This document shows, piece by piece, positions 57,800 to 64,000 of a stretch of DNA of 64,000 nt. Made by a program: the position numbers and the translations under genes. Each line of letters opens with the position of its first letter. The first letter of the stretch is position 1. Source of the stretch: Cycas panzhihuaensis (lineage: Eukaryota > Cycadophyta); NCBI GenBank assembly GCA_023213395.1, contig CM041465.1:141987741-142051740 (forward strand), read 5' to 3'. The notes under the pieces were generated by a model. It saw only the letters and a program-made list of their open reading frames with translations. It searched no databases and was not told the DNA's origin.

Positions 57800-60700
57800 A
57801 AAATTGCCAAAAGAAATAGAAGAATATATAACATGGTTTAGACTTATAATAGTTATCTCATATAAGTTGATATGCTACTCTACTTTTATGGATAGATTTC
57901 TTCAAATTAATTGAAGGTAGACTATTACTCTTCAACAACTTATCCTTCTATATGCTTTAATTCTTATACTTTAAATTCTCATGCTTCTTCAAAATGTTGC
58001 TCATCTTCTTGGATAGAAGTTGACTTTAATTTACTTAAAAGGGTTAAACTAAAATATTGTGATAGATATAATGTTGACTCTTGACATTAATATTTTTATC
58101 TCATTGTTCATTTTTAAAAATAAAGTCTCAATAATATTTGAGGAGTGTTTCTTTTCTTTGTTTGCTTTGACTTTCATCCTTTCACTTGTTAAAATGCCAC
58201 CACTATAACCATGTTGGTCTCACTATATTTTTTAATGGTTTATATTTATTTACAAACTTTTAGGCTACCCTAATGGGATCAAGTATGATCTCCTACTTTG
58301 CAATTTGACTAATACTTTGAAGTGATTTATAATTTGGTTATGCCTAAAAGATATGGATTTTTTTCGTCTTAGCATTGCTAATGATGTGAAATTTGAAATA
58401 AGTATGGAATGAATATAGCCCTAGTTTCCAACGATACACCTTACTTTGTTATCCTTTTTAAAACCTATCAAATACACCCACCCCTTCCCTTGTGTAGTAT
58501 TCTTATAAGGCTAGGACCAACTCTGACGGGCCATTTCCTATTTGTTTTTGTCATTTTAACTTTTCCTCTATTAATTTTTGCCTCATAGTGGTCTTTACCC
58601 TAACATCATAGTCTTTGTTATGATGGCACATCAAATCAAATTTGTCATGATGTCATACCATAATCTTCTTCTAAAATAGTAACCTTTGATAACATACTAT
58701 AAATACACTTAGTATAGTTCCCCTTTTGATATGCAATGATGCCATTCTAATTTATGACAATGCCCTAACAAGCATTATGGCAATAAAAACTCATATGAAA
58801 ATTTAATTTTTTGAGATTTTTTAAAGATTTTGAGCCCTCTAAGATCATTCTTGAGATAAAACAATGGGCCAAATCATTGGAAACCCAAAGTTTTATAAAA
58901 TCATAGGCCTAATTTAGTCTATAAATAGATTTGATTAGTTAAAGTTAGGGTTAGTAGTTTCTATAGCATATAAAGTATATTAAACTCAAGTAATAAATAA
59001 TAAAAGTATAATTATGTTTTTTATTACATTCTAATTAATTTTTATGTCTGTTTTTGTTGCCAAGTTTATAAGAATTGACTAGCCTTCATTTGGTTGTATT
59101 TCTAACATCTCTTTCTTATATTTTCTATGGGATTTATATTATCATAAATGTTTTACTAGCAATTTCTTTGTAAGTTATCACAACTTATAGGTTTTTAAGT
59201 CAAATTTTGATTTAGCAAGTGTAAGTTTAGTGTTGCTCACTATAGGTATTAAGATTTTATTTGCTAACCATTTGATGGCAACTTTTGGAATATTTGTTGT
59301 TTTTTTTTCATAGTAATTTCCATAGGTGCATCTAATATGCCATTATATTTCCTATAGTTTTCAATGTTTATTAGTTGATCTCTTGATTTGAGTGTTTTAT
59401 ATGTTTAATAAATTTACATCACTTGAAATGCTCCAAAATGTTTGCAGTGGATTACTACCTCTTTTACCTATGAAAAAGGCCTAGCATGTGGAAACCTAAT
59501 GAAGGTAGGAGGTACCTACAACACCAACTTAGGTGTCCATGTGCTTTTTTAGCATGGATACAAGGGAATAGTGCATGTTGGCCTATGGAAAGGAGGCTAA
59601 ACTAAGGGTTGGCTTAGTGTGTACATGTGCATCCAAATCAACTTACAGTTTTAGGTTTGGGAACCTATGGTCAACTAAGGGAATGGAACACATACTTATG
59701 TGTAACTATATGCTTTTTTATTTTCATGAAAACAACATACAAACCCTAACTATGGTTTCAAAGTCTCTCTCACAGATTTAGGACTCATAACATGGCTCCC
59801 TTATAACATTTTGGGTCTATGATTCGTTTGCACACAAAAGACCTATGTGTCTATTTCTAATGCAAGGTAATATAACATGGTCTAGTTGGAATAAAGATGC
59901 AAATATTTTTTGGTTTTCTTTTTTTTCTTTTTATTTTCTTTTTTTGGAATCTTTTCCCTATTAAACTAAGGGAGAAAGAGGGGGTAAACAAAAAACCTTT
60001 CTCTTTTTCTCTTTTTTTTTTTTTTGGGGGGAAAAGAAAATGAAAGAAAATGTAAATTCATTTTTTTCCCCTTTTTCTGTAAAGAAAAGAAGAGAGGAAA
60101 ATGAGGGAATGAGCTTAAGAAAGTTGCCCTTTAATCTTTTTCTTTTTGTTATTTTAGAGGGAAAATAAGAAACTTCTTTCTCTTTTCCCCTCTTTTTTTC
60201 TTTCTTTTTTTATTGGTTCAAAGCAAAATAACTAACTAAAAACCAATGAGAGAAGGCATACCTGGGGAATGTAGAACTTTCTAGTTGAGCATGGCCTCTC
60301 TTTAGCCTATAAAGAGTGTCCCAAGAAGTAATTGTAATAGGAAGGGACTATGACGCAAATCTCTAAAGCAAATCTAATAGCATTTCTACTTGTCTAATAT
60401 GCTTATGCTAAAAAAAGGAAAGTATAAAAAGCTCTATAATTAGAAAATGAAGACTAATTCAAATGGATTGGCCTTACCTCTTAAAGAGCTATTAATATAA
60501 GAGCTTGTAGTGAGATATACCAAACTATTTGGCCAATAATGAGGGAGGTTCTTGACCTTCTTTTCTTTCTATAACAATGTTAGTATCCTATAAGAAAATT
60601 ACTCTATAAAAAGATATCTATAGGGGCACAATATCTTAACTATATGAAGCAAACTTGAAAGTAAGTTAAAACACACTCTAAGCAACAAGTAAAAAATGGA

Positions 60701-61850
60701 GGGAAGGAGCCTTAGAATGGCTTTATTGTCTTCCAAAATGATGGTCTCCCTAAGTAGTACTCAGGTGTCACTTCCTTTGTAACTTCTCCCTTTAGAATAA
60801 TAGAAAGAATAAGGGAAGAAAGAATAACAAGGGAAATATAGTGTAAAGAAATGATTGAAGAAGTAGTGACAAGAAAGTATGATAAAACCAAATGTGAAAA
60901 AAAAAAAAAACATAAGTATATTCTTACCAAAATCAAGAGGAGGATGACTACCTCTTCCTTGGATAAATGAGAAGGATAATGGCTATAGATTCCTTTCCTA
61001 AGGCTCACTCTTATTGTAGGTGTTATGCAAGCTCTAAGTATCTAGTCACTCTCAAGGTGTGTGAGTCAAGATTGCTAAATTCCAATCAAATTTTGGTAAC
61101 ATAACAATGTGATATATGGTCTCTCTTGATCTCCCCCCTTTCTAATAAAAAAATAGGGGATTTAGAGATACACTCCAACTATCTAAAATCATGATATATC
61201 AAATCAATAAAGTGAATAGAGTAATAAATCATACCTATATTTACCTATGTATCAAAGTGTTTATGTCATTCCCAAGAGCTAAGAAACACTATCCCCTTAG
61301 TAGAAAAGCCTCTTCAATCTGTGGCTAGAAGATAATGAATGTTATTAACACAAAATGATGTAAGATGTAATAATAATAAACTAATGTATGTGTATAAAAA
61401 GGGAAAATATCTGCCATAGTTATACCTTATTAACAAGTGGTCAGAGGGTGTTGCCCTTAGGTTAGCCTCCTAGGAAAACTATATTAGAGATATATAAGCT
61501 TGGAAGGATGGTGTGTCAATGACTAAATCAATTTGAGTGGGCCGATGGCTATAATGGTCCTAAGCATATACAAGTAAAGATGTCAAATGGTTAGGGAATT
61601 ACCTTAATGGTAAGATAAGATAGGAAGCATAGCCTAAGGTGGGGGCTTATAAGCCCTAAGCCCTTAGATATATAAAGTGCTACCTCAAATACCCAAGGGA
61701 GAGACTAGATGATCTAAGTGGGTCACCATAGTTCAATCTTATTAGTGGCCATCTTTCAAAGGAGGAATTGTTTAAGCTTATCTTATAGCCATATTTTAAT
61801 TTTTAACATTTTATAATTTTTTATATTTTTATTGTTTTATATTATTTTTG

Positions 61851-61854
<4 letters not shown>
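57800..61854. other. Unassigned sequence
   Basis: No gene, LTR pair or recognisable domain. A doubtful decayed minus-strand frame occupies about 58350-58745. Between 59910 and 60230, and again at 60890-60910, there are long T- and A-rich tracts interspersed with GGAAAA words, and the 98-codon hydrophobic open frame at 60712-61008 (minus) is a product of composition. The text at 59440-59800 (AAAGGCCTAGCATGTGG … ACATGGCTCCC) reads like retroelement leader but has no partner here. Confidence 0.5.

Positions 61855-61912
<58 letters not shown>
61855..61912. repeat. (TA)n microsatellite
   Basis: An uninterrupted TA run of about 58 bp, followed by TATG tetranucleotide repeats to 61930. Confidence 0.97.
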
Positions 61913-61916
<4 letters not shown>

Positions 61917-64000
61917 ATGTATGTATGTATTTGTATTTGTATTTTTGTTGATTTTATGATTTTTTTAAAAATTTTTAATAGTTTTATACTATTTTAAGTT
62001 TTTGGAATGGTTTACTAGAAAGAGAAATAAGTAAATTAAGGAAATGGTGATGGAATAACTAGAAAGACAAGGTTATGGGGGTATCAAGGAGTGGTGTATC
62101 CTAAGAAATCCATGACCTGATCTAGTGTGTATAAATATACAAGGTGGTTTGTCCTCACTTCAAAGCATAGGTTGTGGTTTAAGCTCTCACTAGAGAATAA
62201 GGGAAGTTGGCAGCTTGGCCAAGATTCCAAGGTGGGTTAAGAATGCCTAGGGTTATCACTATAGTTTAGCATCTTTAGTGAGTACCCTTTAGATGTGAGA
62301 CTAAGGGAGGATTGCCCCCTAAGTACATGTCTCAATTAGAGGCCCATTAGTCTAGGATGGGCTCATCTACCAATTGTAAACAACACTCAAGGATGAAGGT
62401 AATTAACCTATCAGTCTTGATTTTGAGTCCTCATGGGATATGATGAATGGAGATAGAAGGTAAATGGGATAAAATGAATCAAGCAATCTTAATAAAAAAT
62501 CTTAATTGTAGGTAACGGACCTAGTAGACTTGGGTGAGCTCGGATACTATAAGCTAGGAGTCAAAATACAACATAATAAAGCCATGATAGATATGCAAGA
62601 CATCTATGCTAGTAGTATATTTAGCCATGTTATTAGTAGTAGTATGTAGGTATACTCTAGATTAGGTAAAAGTATGGCCTAAGTGGTCCCAAATGGTCCA
62701 TGCTATAGTAAAGGACCTAGGATTCCCATAGCTATCCCCATCAATGTGGATGCTCAATGCCATGGGGATTAATACAAATATAGCTTAGGGTAAAGTTACT
62801 GAATAAAGTGATGTGGTAGAAATTGACCAATCACCATAAGAACTCAAGTGGGCATGTGTAGTATGACTGAGATGACAAGTGAAACTCAGTCCTTGAGAAT
62901 GATTTTATGCCAATACCACAACCTCTTCTAGCCATGTAGGTAGGTTTCAATCATTATTGATACCATAATGGGCCCAAGTAACTAAATTAGAAGGTCCTAA
63001 ATAGTCCACTCAATTGGACCCAACCTATAAACCATAGGTGAGGATAAGGTTGTCATGCAAGCTGCCCCAGATATCTAGGAAGTGGTGGTGAATATGCTCC
63101 CCTAAAATACATGCATATTTTTTATTTTATACATTTTTCTGTTTTTTCCTTTTTTTCTTTTATTCTTTTTGTTTTCTTTCTCTCCTTTTTTTTCTCTTTT
63201 TATTTTGGCTTTAAAGGAGCATATGTGTGAATTTCTTAAATAGTGTGAAGTAGATATAGAGGCAAATTAGACCATGGGGATGCCAAGAAGGCTCACCATA
63301 TTAGTTATGCTTTAATAAAGAGCATAGTTGAACCATGAGAAACAATTAAAGAGGGTTAAATTACCAGATATAGAGGGTAATCCATGTAGCACCCTAAGTG
63401 CCTATCATGGGATATGCATGGAATGGGGTCTTTTGGTTAGTGACCATAAAGAACTAAGATGTCTTGTTACAATAGGGAACCAAATAAGAGATACTAAAAG
63501 CCCTCACCTAAGCTATGAATCAATCAAAATAGCATATTAGTACTCCTGAGGTGATGAAAAGAGGCCACAAGTAGAGGGGGAAGTTATACTAGGAGAAAAC
63601 AAACATGCAAATGAGGCTGGTTTGGGGAGATCCAAAGGCACCTAAAGCTCAATCAATTATCAAAATAATAGAAAAGGGGATTTATAAGATGATAGTATGG
63701 TTAGGGGAAGGTCATGGCTACAAAAGACTGAGTTCAAGAAGTGAATGAGTGCATAAAAGGTAATTTCAAAAAATAATGAAGAAAATAAAACGAATGAGAG
63801 AGTGGAAGTTAAGAAATGCTTGATGTTCATAGGGGCAATATGAGTGCAAAATATGGGGTTATTATTAAGAGACAGTCTTATGGACTATAAATATTATTAT
63901 GTGAGGAGATAAGTCACTAAGGAGGACATAAAGCTCTATCTCTAAATAAAATAAAGTCAATAATGGCATGTGTTGATGACAAAGATGTAAAAGTTGGGTG
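61913..64000. other. Unassigned sequence
   Basis: Moderately GC-richer than the copia interiors, with recurring words such as ATGGTCC, CCATGTAG and AGTGGTC but no reading frame of recognisable type. A pyrimidine-rich tract lies at 63120-63205 (TTTTTCCTTTTTTTC-like). The 70-codon open frame at 63328 is not supported by any family match. It could be interior or untranslated sequence of a further retroelement reaching beyond the window. Confidence 0.5.

Noticed and set aside
60712-61008. Minus-strand 98-codon open frame with membrane-like segments
   Set aside because: Its hydrophobic runs come from A-rich DNA on the opposite strand; no homologue or neighbouring gene signal is seen.

Overview
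The window is repetitive nuclear DNA of a seed plant with a large, retrotransposon-rich genome. It is AT-rich, has no recognisable host gene, and nearly everything readable belongs to LTR retrotransposons (Ty1/copia and Ty3/gypsy chromovirus-like) in various states of decay. Most in-frame stops sit where the family has Trp, Gln or Arg (TGG to TAG/TGA, CAA to TAA, CGA to TGA), which fits long-term loss of methylated cytosines. The species cannot be told from this sequence.

Bases 1-57799 resolve into one nested insertion history. The outermost host is a tandem pair of + strand copia copies (B and C) that share one LTR (46786-47141); B starts left of the window and C ends at 57799. Into B were inserted: a minus-strand gypsy element G1 (its 5' LTR is 26684-27304; the rest continues in pieces to the left edge); a minus-strand element of uncertain class, E3 (27758-31987), itself hit by a gypsy solo LTR; and a + strand gypsy element G2 (32941-46179) that carries an antisense gypsy G3 (33760-40136) and a 610-bp solo LTR. 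G1 was split by E1 (650-11940, a gag-only copia-like element, itself split by the antisense copia D, 1924-8909), by copia A (12131-17510, reverse transcriptase deleted), by E2 (17799-23810, gag-only) and at the left edge by an LTR called E0. The 3' LTR of C was split by element X (53077-57512). Target-site duplications support most boundaries: AGTAT (E1), GATAC (E2), ATAAA (E3), GATAA (G3), AAACT (solo LTR) and, slightly diverged, G2 and X.

The G1 reading frame can be followed on the minus strand across four interruptions: gag, protease, reverse transcriptase and RNase H at 26640-23811, RNase H again at 17798-17511, then integrase at 12130-11941 and 649-432. This is the strongest proof of the nesting.

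The most unusual signal is that in three unrelated elements (E2, E3, X) the LTR tail contains extra copies of the initiator-methionine tRNA primer-binding site. Target-site duplications show these copies lie inside the LTR, and the 5' side of E2 has four tandem sites. This suggests that priming can choose among tandem primer sites and so move the LTR boundary. Bases 57800-64000 are unassigned sequence with microsatellite and pyrimidine-rich tracts and at most one doubtful decayed reading frame.
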